A DNA stretch of 64,000 bases from Metabacillus arenae (GCF_014773385.1 NZ_JACXAI010000002.1:245054-309053), one strand, 5' to 3'; positions 9,896-18,632 are shown, counted from the first letter of the stretch. Notes: generated by a model from the letters alone, not told the origin. Program-made: numbers and translations.

Positions 9896-10291
9896 TTGAC
9901 CTCTTATGATGAGATTTGGCAGTCATTTTTGAACAATTGTAAAGCTTCTGACTTTGATCTTCCTTCTACTCAAGAGAAGATTCATGAAACCATTAAAAAC
10001 GCAGTTTCACATTTTAACATTAGAAAAAGTGACAATATTCAATGTGACGATATTATGGAAACTGTCAATAGGGAACTGCCGGAAAGCTACGTCTTGATTA
10101 TTGCTCATTACATTAGACTAATTTTTCTTATCAACCAAAAAACGTACTTTGAATCTACATGGCAACCTTTTTCAAATGATGTGGGATTAAAGAATTTTTC
10201 ATCTCAATTAAAATCACTAGAATCCTCAATTACAAGTGAAGAAAGAATAATCGAAAGGCTGATTATGTTCACAGAGGAGGATTTTATATGA
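9896..10291 (+). CDS. Connector region protein, unknown
   Basis: The 131-aa, mostly helical protein starts with TTG at 9896 after an AAGGGGTGAA site. Its stop overlaps the start of the next gene by four bases, which suggests translational coupling. The place after the capsid gene fits a head-tail adaptor, but no family is recognised. Confidence 0.5.
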   Translation: MTSYDEIWQSFLNNCKASDFDLPSTQEKIHETIKNAVSHFNIRKSDNIQCDDIMETVNRELPESYVLIIAHYIRLIFLINQKTYFESTWQPFSNDVGLKNFSSQLKSLESSITSEERIIERLIMFTEEDFI

Positions 10292-10536
10292 GTAAATTAA
10301 TGGTGAAAATTACATCTCTCTCATCTGCTGAATACGAAGATTTGCAAAGTTATTGTCAAAGAATCAGTAAGAAAAATAATTCAAACCTTTATAAACTAGA
10401 AAAATATTTAGGAAAAAGTCTAATGGTTGATGAAGACTTAATGATGATTAGAGATATTATTCTAACTGTAAGTGCCGATATAAACAGATTGCCAGATTTG
10501 ATAATTGCAGATGGTGAAACTAATGAAGGACTATAG
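10288..10536 (+). CDS. Small connector region protein
   Basis: The 82-aa helical protein starts with an ATG that overlaps the previous stop (ATGAG), with an AGAGGAGGATT site inside the upstream gene. Its end overlaps the following gene, so the three genes form a tight translational unit. No family is recognised. Confidence 0.5.
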   Translation: MSKLMVKITSLSSAEYEDLQSYCQRISKKNNSNLYKLEKYLGKSLMVDEDLMMIRDIILTVSADINRLPDLIIADGETNEGL

Positions 10537-11161
10537 TAATTATCATAACACTGATTTCAAATCTAAAGTCATTCATGATGGAAATATACTGTTCGAACAA
10601 GGATTAAATGGTTTTGATGGATATGAAGTTACAGTTAATGAGGTAATCTCTAGGGCAATAATTACCAGTAAATTTAACAGTGGCGATGGAACTGAAAAGA
10701 ATATAATTGGTAAAGTTGCAGATATCGAGCGAGGAAATGTCATCTTAGTGAATGAAACCAATGAAAACTGGATAGTCATTTCAATACCTAAAGATAACAA
10801 TATTTATCGTAAAGCCGTAATTAAACTATGTAACTCAACTTTTTCTCTTCCAGGTGAAAAAACAAAAGTTCTAATTGGTCAAGATCCAAGAACAGGTAGA
10901 CCTATCTACGATGAACAAGTCACTCAAATAGAAGTCCCGTGTATTGTCGAATCTCAATATTCAAAATCAAGTGATGTGAACCAGTTTAAAATTCCAGAAG
11001 GCACTTTGGTTATTTCCATGAAGTATCAAACTTCTGAAGAACTTAAGATTGATTATGACTTTGAAATGTATGGAAATAAGTACAAGGTGGCAAATTTTGA
11101 TTACACAAGCGTTATAGATGATAAAGGGATTATTAAAATTATTGCTGAGAAGGTGGTGTGA
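10523..11161 (+). CDS. Probable head closure / neck protein
   Basis: The 212-aa protein overlaps the end of the preceding gene. I prefer the ATG at 10523; TTG 10505 and ATG 10511 are in-frame alternatives with no clear ribosome binding site. The protein is beta-rich and includes a segment around residues 110-130 (GQDPRTGRPIYDEQ) reminiscent of surface loops in head-closure proteins. Position between connector and tail terminator genes suggests a neck role, which is inference. Confidence 0.45.
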   Translation: MKDYSNYHNTDFKSKVIHDGNILFEQGLNGFDGYEVTVNEVISRAIITSKFNSGDGTEKNIIGKVADIERGNVILVNETNENWIVISIPKDNNIYRKAVIKLCNSTFSLPGEKTKVLIGQDPRTGRPIYDEQVTQIEVPCIVESQYSKSSDVNQFKIPEGTLVISMKYQTSEELKIDYDFEMYGNKYKVANFDYTSVIDDKGIIKIIAEKVV

Positions 11162-11163
11162 TA

Positions 11164-11655
11164 ATGGATTTAAAAGACTTTTCCATTGAAGTTGAAAATA
11201 TACTCAAGGATGAAGAATTGTTGAGATTATTACACAATAAACCTCAAAACAGACTAGATGACCCCCTTGATGAATCTAAGCCTAATATACTTGAAAAAGA
11301 TGATGAGGAACTATGGGAATTAATTGATTTTCATTTGATACCTGCTATTAAAATTGATGATCTAGAAGAGAACCAAATTTGCAGAATCTTTTATTATGCT
11401 GGGAATGGAGCTCCGACAAATACGAATTATTTATTTTCTAATCAAGAATACATATTCGATGTCTTGGTTCATAATGATTTTCAGATTATGGACAAAAGAC
11501 TCGAAATGATTTGTGATAGATTGAATGATTTGATTTTCAATAAGCGAGTTGGTGGGATTGGTAAAACTTTGTTTAAACGTAGACATCCGATCAATGCACC
11601 AAAGAACTATATGGCATTTAGATTAATATATGAATTTTGCAATGAGAATTTTTAG
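11164..11655 (+). CDS. Probable tail terminator / neck protein
   Basis: The 163-aa protein starts at ATG 11164 behind an AAGGTGGTG site; the GTG at 11158 in the same frame overlaps the previous stop. The C-terminal half (VLVHNDFQIMDKRLEMICDRLNDL and on) alternates a strand, a long helix and strands as tail-terminator proteins do. The place two genes before the tail tube gene fits this. No sequence motif proves it. Confidence 0.45.
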   Translation: MDLKDFSIEVENILKDEELLRLLHNKPQNRLDDPLDESKPNILEKDDEELWELIDFHLIPAIKIDDLEENQICRIFYYAGNGAPTNTNYLFSNQEYIFDVLVHNDFQIMDKRLEMICDRLNDLIFNKRVGGIGKTLFKRRHPINAPKNYMAFRLIYEFCNENF

Positions 11656-11663
11656 GTGATTGT

Positions 11664-12386
11664 ATGATTCAATTAAATGAAGAAGATATTCGTCTAAAAC
11701 TACTTGTAGGATTACCAATTGAAATTAAAGGAATTGGTCATCTCCACCTCCCTTCCCTTTATGAAATTATTTCTATGAATGAATCTACTTATAATACAAA
11801 CATTTCTTATTTGTTATTTAGTAAGGATAATTTAAATGAAAATCCAGAAGAATTTGATCCCTATTCTGATTATGAAATTCTAATATCATTCCTCTATCAA
11901 GACAGTTCTTTTAGAGAGCTGATTTTCAATGCCTTGGAAATGGTATTTGGTGAAAAGCCTAATTATAAAGAGGGTATTGTCTATTTTGGTGAACTAAGTG
12001 AAGATTCCGTTTTGACTGAAGAAAAATGGGAGATTATTAAAAAAGTAATTATGATTGGTAATTTTATAGAAGTAAAAAAAGTGGAAGAGTATAAGGCTGG
12101 AAATGAACGTGCTAGAAAATTCATTGAGAAATTAAAGAAGCAAAAAGCTGAAGCAGTAAAAATAAAGCCTAAACAAAGCCTTCATAGTATCATATCTTCT
12201 ATTGGTTGGAAATCAATAGGTATTGATAATGTTTTCAATCTTACAATCTATCAATTATATAACGGATTGAGAACTTTGGATAATATTGATAACTATCATT
12301 ACACACTTACAGGAATCTATACAGGTAATATCGATGGAAAGAAGATAAAGATGTCTGAAATACATTGGGCAAATATTATCAAATAA
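11664..12386 (+). CDS. Tail region protein upstream of the tail tube gene
   Basis: The 240-aa protein is acidic at the N-terminus and has a basic helical stretch at about residues 145-175 (ERARKFIEKLKKQKAEAVK). An AGGTGATT site lies before the ATG. It ends 30 bases before the tail tube gene. Function unknown; a neck or tail-assembly role is suggested by position only. Confidence 0.45.
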   Translation: MIQLNEEDIRLKLLVGLPIEIKGIGHLHLPSLYEIISMNESTYNTNISYLLFSKDNLNENPEEFDPYSDYEILISFLYQDSSFRELIFNALEMVFGEKPNYKEGIVYFGELSEDSVLTEEKWEIIKKVIMIGNFIEVKKVEEYKAGNERARKFIEKLKKQKAEAVKIKPKQSLHSIISSIGWKSIGIDNVFNLTIYQLYNGLRTLDNIDNYHYTLTGIYTGNIDGKKIKMSEIHWANIIK

Positions 12387-12416
12387 ATTAATAATTAATT
12401 GGAGGATGATTATAAT

Positions 12417-13103
12417 ATGGCAACACCTAATCGTTGGGCAATTAAGGAAGCTGGTATAGCCACTTTCTACAACTTATCAACTGGAAAAGCTATGGTAACT
12501 CTTAGCACATTAAAAACTACTGGTGTTGAGACTACTGGAGAGACTGTGTATGCTCAAGGTGGACGTGGGAACGCACGTATAGTAGGTTTCTCAACTAACC
12601 GTCAAGCAACTCTTACACTTCAAGACGCTATTTTCGATAATCAAGCAATCGCTATGTTGACAGGTAATGACCTTGTTTCTGGTGTAAAGAAAATTGACTT
12701 AAATGAAGTAAAGTCTGTCACTTCTAATAAATTTACTTTAAATAAAACTCCACAGGGTGCTCTTGTTTCCGTATATAAATTAAATCCTGATGGAACAAAT
12801 GGTCAAGAATATACACTTGGGACTCCTGCTACAAACACAGCAGAATATTCAATTACTGGGAAAGAATTAACTTTCCACACTACTGTAACTAACGGGACTC
12901 AATTCCGTGTTTATTATCAAGCAAATACTGCAACCGATGCTAAAACAATTAAAGTTACATCTGATCAATTCGGTAAGTCTTTCCGAGTAGTATTGGATGT
13001 TCTTGTTGTTGATGAATTCACTAAAGAAGCATTCGAAGGACAATTACGTATTCCGAATGCTAAATTCCAAGATAACTTTAACCTTTCATTTGCAGCAGAT
13101 GGT
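12417..13103 (+). CDS. Major tail (tube) protein, exon 1
   Basis: Exon 1 encodes 229 residues of a beta-rich protein with the codon bias of highly expressed structural genes. Size, place before the tail-assembly genes, and fold pattern fit a tail tube protein. I chose the ATG at 12417 after TTGGAGGATG; the TTG at 12399 overlaps that site. The unspliced frame would end in a TAG six codons into the intron. Splicing after GGT (13103) to GAT (13374) yields ...AADG-DPAVLDLNMELLK..., a natural C-terminal extension, for a 261-aa protein. Confidence 0.78.
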
Positions 13104-13373
13104 AAATTTATTGCCGTCTAGTATAGAAATATACTAGATTATCACAGGGCAAATACGGTGAAAACTGAAATGTTAATACCGTGCTAACTAATTAATTAAA
13201 AATTAATTAGCAGCGTAACGCATAGGAACTGATCCTGCTTACTGTAGACTATAATGTTCCCACGAGTGTCCTGCGTCCTAACGTAAAGTCGAGGATGAAA
13301 ATATATGCTGAACTGTATCGAACAAGTAAGATACAGAAGTAGATGATAAAAAACTTCTACGATAACAAAATTG
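13104..13373 (+). ncRNA. Group I intron in the tail tube gene, no ORF
   Basis: Exon GATGGT pairs with intron GCCGTC (13113-13118) over 6 bp, with the required U.G at the splice site. A P2-like hairpin CTAGTATA-GAAA-TATACTAG with a GNRA loop follows. Later core strings include TACGGTGAAAACTG, ACCGTGCTAAC, GTAGACTATAATG (R-like) and ACGTAAAGTC (S-like). The intron ends in TTG before GATCCT. The 270-nt element has no ORF, and splicing is in phase 0. The core differs from the terminase and tape-measure introns, so it seems to be a different subtype. Confidence 0.8.
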
Positions 13374-13472
13374 GATCCTGCTGTACTAGATTTAAACATG
13401 GAGCTTCTTAAATCTCCAATTTCCACGGATATGTGGGAATTAGTGGTTTATGATGATTCAGCAATCGTTTAA
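13374..13472 (+). CDS. Major tail (tube) protein, exon 2
   Basis: Exon 2 adds 32 residues (DPAVLDLNMELLK...WELVVYDDSAIV) and the stop. It has no start codon or ribosome binding site of its own, so it makes sense only as a spliced exon. The strand-forming end WELVVYDD is typical of the closing strand of a beta-barrel tube protein. Confidence 0.75.
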   Translation, partial: DPAVLDLNMELLKSPISTDMWELVVYDDSAIV

Positions 13473-13489
13473 TAAATTAAATAATTATT

Positions 13490-13517
13490 AGAGGGGAAGA
13501 ACTCCCCTTTCTCCCCT
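13490..13517 (+). terminator. Weak terminator-like hairpin after the tail tube gene
   Basis: AGAGGGGA and TCCCCTTTCT form a short GC-rich stem with a 5-nt loop, followed by C/T-rich sequence rather than a clean U-tract. It could be a partial terminator or a stabilising hairpin. Confidence 0.45.
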
Positions 13518-13533
13518 TTTCGGAGGTGAAAGT

Positions 13534-13779
13534 ATGGCAACCACTAGTAAGACTACGGCTAAAAAGGTTGTAAATGTTATCGAACTACCAATACATGAAG
13601 TTGAAGAAAAAGCAGTAATTGTCAACATTCAAGGTTGGAGAATTCGTGCTCATTTTGATGAGTCACTGAATGAAAAAAAGAAAGAGTCTTATACTCTAGG
13701 TCGAACAATCCCTGTCGAATATACAGGTGATATTGAAGATATACATTCAATTAAATTATTACCATTAAAAGGTGAGTAG
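13534..13779 (+). CDS. Small basic tail-region protein, unknown
   Basis: The 81-aa protein has a Lys/Thr-rich N-terminus and a beta-rich rest. A CGGAGGTGAAAG ribosome binding site precedes the ATG. Its last codons and stop are part of the 5' arm of the following terminator. It probably belongs to tail assembly by position. Confidence 0.5.
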   Translation: MATTSKTTAKKVVNVIELPIHEVEEKAVIVNIQGWRIRAHFDESLNEKKKESYTLGRTIPVEYTGDIEDIHSIKLLPLKGE

Positions 13780-13803
13780 GGTTTCTACCCTACTCTATTT
13801 TTT
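13774..13803 (+). terminator. Strong intrinsic terminator
   Basis: GAGTAGGGT (13774-13782) and ACCCTACTC (13787-13795) form a perfect 9-bp stem with a TTCT loop, followed by TATTTTTT. It closes the head/tail-tube transcript and isolates the next gene. Confidence 0.88.
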
Positions 13804-13841
13804 AATCTTAATAAAATGCTGGTTTTAAAGAAACTTTATAT

Positions 13842-13882
13842 CAATATATAGTGTCATAATTTAATTGTGATACTATATATTG
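13842..13882 (+). promoter_or_regulatory. Large inverted repeat, candidate operator of the 13936 gene
   Basis: CAATATATAGTGTCA (13842-13856) is matched on the opposite side by TGATACTATATATTG (13868-13882), 15-bp arms with one mismatch and an 11-bp centre. No U-tract follows, so it is not a terminator. It lies between a terminator and a gene with its own strong ribosome binding site, which suggests a repressor-controlled promoter. I cannot place the -35/-10 elements securely. Confidence 0.55.
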
Positions 13883-13935
13883 TGTTAAATATTAGCGCAA
13901 TAATGAATATAAAAATTTTAAGGAGGATGACAAAG

Positions 13936-14604
13936 ATGACAAATCAGTCTATCAAAGTCGAAGAATTACGTGAGGCATTGAGAATTGTGAAAGGAGTACA
14001 AAGTTCATCTAGAGAAATTGGATCATCACTGAAGAGTATTTTTAATGATATTGTTTCAGAGCTAACTTTTGATGATTTAATGGAACTAAAAGACAACGTA
14101 TATCTTTTCAAAACGGGTGAATTAGTATCTTGTAATTGGGGCGGTCAAAATAAGATAGGTTTTATTGTTGATCCAATTGTAAGATATAACGGCTATATGA
14201 AATTTTCTAAGAAGCATAGTGAAAAAGCTGCAATTGTAAGATTTTTTAGTAAATCTAGTACAGGTTATAAATATTCAAATCACGAGGTAGTTCCTTATAG
14301 ATCGATTGCTAAGGTTGTAGAAATTCAAAAAGGAATAGTTAAAAATGTTATTAGTTCATATGAGTTAACAGTAGATTTTATCGAAGGTAGTCACAAAGGT
14401 ATTTCAAATCGGAAACTTTATTGTAATGATGTTCATGGATATGCACCTGGAGTTGAAGTGGAAATTTTACATACTAAAGAACTTTTGGTTAGAGAAAGTA
14501 ATTCTAATCTTAAAGATTTATGGAGTGCTGATAGATTTTATATATATCAACCTTGGCAAAGTGATGAAAAGGATAAAACTAAATTAAATGGATATGAGTT
14601 ATAA
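13936..14604 (+). CDS. Orphan protein in a separately terminated unit (candidate moron)
   Basis: The 222-aa protein starts at ATG 13936 behind AAGGAGGATG; the longer frame from 13867 has no ribosome binding site. The N-terminus is helical; the middle (residues about 55-150) is beta-rich with SH3/Tudor-like short strands (GELVSCNWGGQNKIGFIVD). I do not recognise a family. Terminators lie on both sides, and an inverted repeat precedes the gene. This is typical of an accessory gene expressed independently of the virion genes. Base composition is more AT-rich than the flanking capsid genes. Confidence 0.6.
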   Translation: MTNQSIKVEELREALRIVKGVQSSSREIGSSLKSIFNDIVSELTFDDLMELKDNVYLFKTGELVSCNWGGQNKIGFIVDPIVRYNGYMKFSKKHSEKAAIVRFFSKSSTGYKYSNHEVVPYRSIAKVVEIQKGIVKNVISSYELTVDFIEGSHKGISNRKLYCNDVHGYAPGVEVEILHTKELLVRESNSNLKDLWSADRFYIYQPWQSDEKDKTKLNGYEL

Positions 14605-14612
14605 AGTTTTTT

Positions 14613-14641
14613 GAGAAGGGTCTTCCCTTCTCTTTTAATTT
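14613..14641 (+). terminator. Intrinsic terminator
   Basis: GAGAAGGG (14613-14620) and CCCTTCTC (14625-14632) form an 8-bp perfect stem with a TCTT loop and TTTTAATTT tail. It ends the one-gene accessory unit. Confidence 0.85.
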
Positions 14642-14676
14642 ATATGTAAGGATAAAAAAGGAGGAATTAATACACA

Positions 14677-15189
14677 ATGTCTCAATTAAGTATGAGTGTA
14701 ATTAAAGAGGATGCTAAACAGTACGATGAATTTATAGAAATTCCGGTAACTGCTCAAGGAAAAGAATACATAGTAAAATTATGGCCTTTCTTCTCCCCTA
14801 CTTCTGTAAATAAATTAATTAATGAATTAATCGAATTTAAGAAAAAAGCTGATGAAGAAAAGTTAAAAATTGAAGATAAATCTTGGGATGACCTAATTGG
14901 TTATTTTATTGTTCGTCACTTTACAGACATTAAAATGACTAAAAGTAAAAAAGCCAAAACTATTTATGATGAATTTAAATCAGCTATTAATAGTAAACTA
15001 TTCGAAATTATCCTTAAATCAATCCCCGAAGAATCTATGATGTTTGTACATGGAAAAATTATGGAATTAGCAGAAATGAATGCTAAGTTACAAGAACGTG
15101 TGAGACAAGCACAAAAAGAAATTCAAGAGTTACCCCTCGAAAATAAAGATATTTTACTTAAAAACCGCAAACAAATTCCAGAAGCATAA
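14677..15189 (+). CDS. Tail assembly protein (chaperone-like position)
   Basis: The 170-aa protein has a beta-rich start and a helical, charged C-terminal half. It stands between tail tube and tape measure genes, where siphophages encode tail-assembly chaperones. I see no evident slippery frameshift site linking it to the next gene, which begins with its own site. The chaperone role is inference. Confidence 0.45.
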   Translation: MSQLSMSVIKEDAKQYDEFIEIPVTAQGKEYIVKLWPFFSPTSVNKLINELIEFKKKADEEKLKIEDKSWDDLIGYFIVRHFTDIKMTKSKKAKTIYDEFKSAINSKLFEIILKSIPEESMMFVHGKIMELAEMNAKLQERVRQAQKEIQELPLENKDILLKNRKQIPEA

Positions 15190-15207
15190 ATTGGAGTTGA
15201 ATATATA

Positions 15208-15639
15208 TTGGCTGCTAAAAATATTAAGGAATTAGCCAGACAGATTGAAAAATTGGCTGCTCAGGCTATGCAGAAACAGAATAGTAATACTTCCAAAACA
15301 GTAATTGAGACTGGTAAAAGACATGTTCAAGAAGACGTGTATGACGTGTACTCACCAGATCCTAATAATCCTAATTCATATGATCGCACAGGTAAATTAA
15401 AGGAATCATGGGAAGTTGAAAATACTCCTGACGGAATAGCTGTTTATAATTCCAGAGAAGACGATGGTCGCAATGTGGCTGAAATTGTAGAATCAGGTCA
15501 AGGATATCAATACGATTTTGAATATAATGGAAAGCCGAGACCGTTTTCAGAAAACACCCGTAAGGAATTGCGAGGAAGTAATAAATTAAGAGAATCATTG
15601 AAACAAGACTTAAAATCTTTGGGTATCAAAGTTGAATAG
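15208..15639 (+). CDS. HK97 gp10-like tail completion protein
   Basis: The 143-aa protein has the layout of gp10-like minor tail proteins: an N-terminal long helix (KELARQIEKLAAQAMQKQ), a central YDRTGKLKESWEVE motif, a beta segment with AVYNS, and a C-terminal amphipathic helix. The start is TTG at 15208 behind TTGGAGTTG. This family caps or completes tails. Its place after the tail tube gene and before the tape measure is slightly unusual. Confidence 0.55.
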   Translation: MAAKNIKELARQIEKLAAQAMQKQNSNTSKTVIETGKRHVQEDVYDVYSPDPNNPNSYDRTGKLKESWEVENTPDGIAVYNSREDDGRNVAEIVESGQGYQYDFEYNGKPRPFSENTRKELRGSNKLRESLKQDLKSLGIKVE

Positions 15640-15654
15640 ATAGGCGGTGAATTG

Positions 15655-16683
15655 ATGGGAAAAGTTAGGAAAGTTAAATATTTTACCAATGAAAAGAAAG
15701 CACTTATTTCTGATGAAAATAAAAAACTCTATGAAAAATACTTGAAAAGCTCAATAATTAAGAATAAAGACGTTAAAGAAACAACTTATAAAGTATATCA
15801 GAACTACATGGATCATTTCTTGGTTTATCTTGCTGAGGAATGGGATAACATATCTCTTTACGGTGATGAATTCATGGAAGATGCAGTTGATATTATGGAA
15901 GGATTCATCGGATTCTGCCAAGAAACCCTATTGAATAATAAAAAAGTTATAAATACTAAAATTAGTACAGTTAGCTCATTTTTCTTATGGAGCTTAAAAC
16001 GCGGACTAATTGATCGTCACCCTTTCGATAAAAAACTTGAAAGAATGAAAGGCGCTAGTGATGAAAAGATAAAAGATTCTTATTATCTAACAGAAGATCA
16101 GGTAGAACAAATTAACGAAGGACTGCTTGACGAAAAGAAATTTGATTTTCAAGATAGACTAATATGGAGTATAGCGCTCGATTCAGCAAATCGTGTTGGA
16201 GCGATTTCTAAATTAACAGTTTCATCCCTTGACTTGGAGAATATGGTTTTTGAAAATGTTAGGGAAAAACGAGGTAAAATTGTTGAAGTCGCTTTTGAAG
16301 ATGAAACAAAAAAATTAATTGAAGAATGGTTGGAAATGAGAAAAGAAATGGATAATTTAGAAATTGATTCATTCTTCATTACAAGATATGGCGGTAACTA
16401 TAGATCGATGAGCTATAGTTCGCTACAAGATCGAGTAAGAAAAATTGGTAAAATTGTTGGAATTGATGATTTTTATTTCCACACAATTCGTAAAACTAAA
16501 CTAAATTTATTATATGAGCAAACAGGAAATATTGATATGGTTGCTGAGTGGGCTAATCATGAATCCATCGAAACTAGTAAGAAACATTATATTAAACCTA
16601 AATCTAAAGCTCAATTGAGAAGAGAAATGCGTGAACTTATTAAGAAGAACAAAGAAGAAAAGAAAGACAATCAAGATCAATAA
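15655..16683 (+). CDS. Tyrosine recombinase inside the tail operon
   Basis: The 342-aa protein has a SAM-like N-terminal core-binding domain (residues about 25-125) and a C-terminal catalytic domain. The active-site set appears complete: Arg in SANRVGAISKL, a Lys in the REKRGKIVEV hairpin, HTIRKTKL (His-x-x-Arg), NHESIETSKKHY with the second His and the nucleophile Tyr. I chose ATG 15655 over the adjoining TTG 15652. It stands at the position of YomM in SPbeta, amid structural genes and far from the integration site, so it is probably not the integrase. It may regulate or resolve DNA. Confidence 0.75.
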   Translation: MGKVRKVKYFTNEKKALISDENKKLYEKYLKSSIIKNKDVKETTYKVYQNYMDHFLVYLAEEWDNISLYGDEFMEDAVDIMEGFIGFCQETLLNNKKVINTKISTVSSFFLWSLKRGLIDRHPFDKKLERMKGASDEKIKDSYYLTEDQVEQINEGLLDEKKFDFQDRLIWSIALDSANRVGAISKLTVSSLDLENMVFENVREKRGKIVEVAFEDETKKLIEEWLEMRKEMDNLEIDSFFITRYGGNYRSMSYSSLQDRVRKIGKIVGIDDFYFHTIRKTKLNLLYEQTGNIDMVAEWANHESIETSKKHYIKPKSKAQLRREMRELIKKNKEEKKDNQDQ

Positions 16684-16728
16684 TAAATTATACATAATAT
16701 TAACTTAGCTAAGTGAATATGTACGTCT

Positions 16729-16774
16729 AAGCAATCATTCAGGGTAGCTACCTGTATTGGTTGCTTTTTATTTG
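16729..16774 (+). terminator. Intrinsic terminator after the tyrosine recombinase gene
   Basis: AAGCAATcATTCAGG and CCTGTATTGGTTGCTT pair over about 14 positions with G-U pairs and one mismatch, followed by TTTTATTTG. It separates the recombinase from the beta-helix gene. Confidence 0.8.
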
Positions 16775-16799
16775 TAAGAAAAAGGATGTGAATCAATAA

Positions 16800-18179
16800 A
16801 TGTCTGAATTAAATAAAATACAGAAAGCGATGATCGAACAAGAATTTTTAGATGAAATTGGCGATTTATCGCAATTACAGACTACCGACAAGTCTAGTTT
16901 GAAGAATGCAATTAATGAAACTGTTACGCAATTGGCAGAAAGAGAGAAGTCAGTTACTCAATTTTCCACTATACAAGAAGCTTTTGATAATGCAAAAAAT
17001 ATTTATTTTCCTGATGGCTTCTATGACATAGCTACAACGATAGAAATAAAATCACCTAATACAAAAGTTTCCTTTGGTTCAAATGTTATTTTAAGAGCCG
17101 TAAATGGAATTAAAAAGATATTTAATAACACAAACATGGGTGAATTTGTATTCGATGGGAAGGGTGCGAAGTTTGACTTAAATGAAACCGCTGATTATGT
17201 TATTTCAGTTAATGCGAGCGTGGTTGTTCAAGACATAAATATTTCCAACGTTTATGGATTTAACAGGTCTGATACTACAAATAAATGGGAATCAGCAATT
17301 GAAATTAGAAAGTGTAAAGATGTTGTTTTAGATAACATAAAAATTGTGGATTATGCGAATTTAAATGTTACCCCGGGAGAAGAATCTTACGGTCTAGGAA
17401 TATTCTTTTCACAATCTGTTAAAGTAACGAAGTTAAATATTCAAAATGCTTTTATTGGTGTTTTAATTCAAGATAGCCCAGATGTACAAATAGAGTCGTT
17501 TTCACTAACAGATATTAAGGATAATGGTGTTTACGTTCTAGGCAATTCACCAGACGTAAAAATCACAAAAGGGGTAATCACAAATGCCGAAGAAGGAGTG
17601 GTAACCTATTCAGATAGAACTATTGTTGACAATGTCACCTTTATTTCAAATACGAACAAAGGAATTACTTTAAGAAAAACAAATTATTCAAAATTCTCTA
17701 AATGCATTTTTATCAACTGTAAAACAGCTATAGGGGATGACGGAACCTATGAAAGTTCTTATATAGATATTGAAGGGAACACAATTATCGATTGTACAGA
17801 GTACTCTATCTATCTACGAAAACTTACTCATTCTAGAATAGCAAACAATGACGTTACTTCAAGTGTTGCTACATTAGATATCATTCGTCTGACTGGTTCA
17901 ACACTTTCTGATAACGTAGGGAACATTGTTTCAAATAACAGATTTAATGATGCAAATAAAACATCTTCTTCATGCGTTACCTTTACAGGTGGTGAAGGTT
18001 CATTGAGAAGTCAAATAAAAGGAAACACCTTTGTAAAAGCGAATGTTGCCGTTAAATTATTCAGACCTTCTGGAACAGGTTGCATTAATAACTTTGTGAT
18101 AGATAACATTTATCAAGATGTTACAACAAACTATGCCAATAGTGGTGGATTAACAAATACATTTAGAGAAATTGCTTAA
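16800..18179 (+). CDS. Right-handed beta-helix (pectate-lyase-fold) protein
   Basis: The 459-aa protein has a short helical N-terminus (residues 1-55) and then repeated short strands with N/D-rich turns (DNIKIVDY, NVTFISNTNKGI, IEGNTIIDCTEYSI) typical of right-handed beta-helices in tail spikes and polysaccharide lyases. The IYFPDGFYDI segment near residue 70 is the common cap entry. Such proteins bind or cut surface glycans. It is closed by terminators on both sides, so it is an insertable unit in the tail operon, away from the other receptor-binding genes. Confidence 0.7.
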   Translation: MSELNKIQKAMIEQEFLDEIGDLSQLQTTDKSSLKNAINETVTQLAEREKSVTQFSTIQEAFDNAKNIYFPDGFYDIATTIEIKSPNTKVSFGSNVILRAVNGIKKIFNNTNMGEFVFDGKGAKFDLNETADYVISVNASVVVQDINISNVYGFNRSDTTNKWESAIEIRKCKDVVLDNIKIVDYANLNVTPGEESYGLGIFFSQSVKVTKLNIQNAFIGVLIQDSPDVQIESFSLTDIKDNGVYVLGNSPDVKITKGVITNAEEGVVTYSDRTIVDNVTFISNTNKGITLRKTNYSKFSKCIFINCKTAIGDDGTYESSYIDIEGNTIIDCTEYSIYLRKLTHSRIANNDVTSSVATLDIIRLTGSTLSDNVGNIVSNNRFNDANKTSSSCVTFTGGEGSLRSQIKGNTFVKANVAVKLFRPSGTGCINNFVIDNIYQDVTTNYANSGGLTNTFREIA

Positions 18180-18222
18180 TCAACATTCGGAGGAAATTTA
18201 GACGTAACCTAAATTATAAAAT

Positions 18223-18251
18223 TCGGGAGGTTTCCCCTCCTCCTCTTTTCT
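18223..18251 (+). terminator. Short terminator-like hairpin
   Basis: GGAGG and CCTCC pair with a short loop in CGGGAGGTTTCCCCTCCTCC, followed by TCTTTTCTC. It is a modest terminator after the beta-helix gene. Confidence 0.5.
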
Positions 18252-18311
18252 CTATAAATTCGAAATTTTATTTAAAGTAAATGCCCTTCTCCCCTACCCT
18301 ATTGTGAATAG

Positions 18312-18360
18312 AAAAAAGACAATCGTTACTACGTTGTTGTAGGTTTGGATTGTCTTTTTT
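18312..18360. terminator. Bidirectional intrinsic terminator
   Basis: AAAAAAGACAATC and GATTGTCTTTTTT form a 13-bp stem around a loop of 23 nt. A-run and T-run on the two sides let it work for both strands. On the minus strand it ends the ribbon-helix-helix gene. Confidence 0.85.
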
Positions 18361-18374
18361 GTGTTTGCGAATGG

Positions 18375-18524
18375 TTATTTGTTTTTTAAAGATTCAACGT
18401 GGTTTTCTAAAATTGTAATTATATAGTTATGAAGACTTCTATTATCATCAGAAGCTAACTCCTTTAATTTCCCATGTAATTCTTTTGGCAGCCTTAGATT
18501 AGTTGCAATTACTTCTTTCTTCAT
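18375..18524 (-). CDS. Arc-like ribbon-helix-helix DNA-binding protein
   Basis: This 49-aa gene runs opposite to the tail operon. The protein begins MKKEVIATNLRLPKELHGKL: a basic beta-strand followed by LPKEL and helix A, then SDDNRSLHNYIITILENH, the second helix. This is the Arc/MetJ ribbon-helix-helix fold, which binds DNA as a dimer through the strand. A GGAGAG site precedes the ATG. It is divergent from the 18673 gene, and the shared promoter region contains a symmetrical set of TGGTA/TACCA half-sites, so it very likely represses its neighbours. Confidence 0.82.
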   Translation of the reverse strand: MKKEVIATNLRLPKELHGKLKELASDDNRSLHNYIITILENHVESLKNK

Positions 18525-18591
18525 CGGATCTCTCCTTTTTGATGATATTAAAATAATATCATAGTAGTACCAAAAAATAAAGAAAAATTAG

Positions 18592-18632
18592 TTGACTACT
18601 TTGGTATTAAAGTGGTACCATATAAATACCAA
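18592..18632 (+). promoter_or_regulatory. Promoter with four-half-site operator for the accessory cassette
   Basis: TTGACT (18592-18597) and TACCAT (18616-18621), 18 bp apart, form a promoter. TGGTA occurs at 18602 and 18613, and TACCA at 18616 and 18627. The two halves are mirror images about 18616.5, and repeats on each side are exactly 11 bp apart, one helical turn. A further TACCA lies at 18568. This is the geometry bound by ribbon-helix-helix dimers, and the operator covers the -10. The divergent 49-aa regulator is the obvious partner. Confidence 0.72.

Noticed and set aside
12399..13121. Tail tube protein of 240 aa ending at 13121
   Set aside because: The last six codons are intron sequence, and a start-less exon with a fitting C-terminus follows at 13374.
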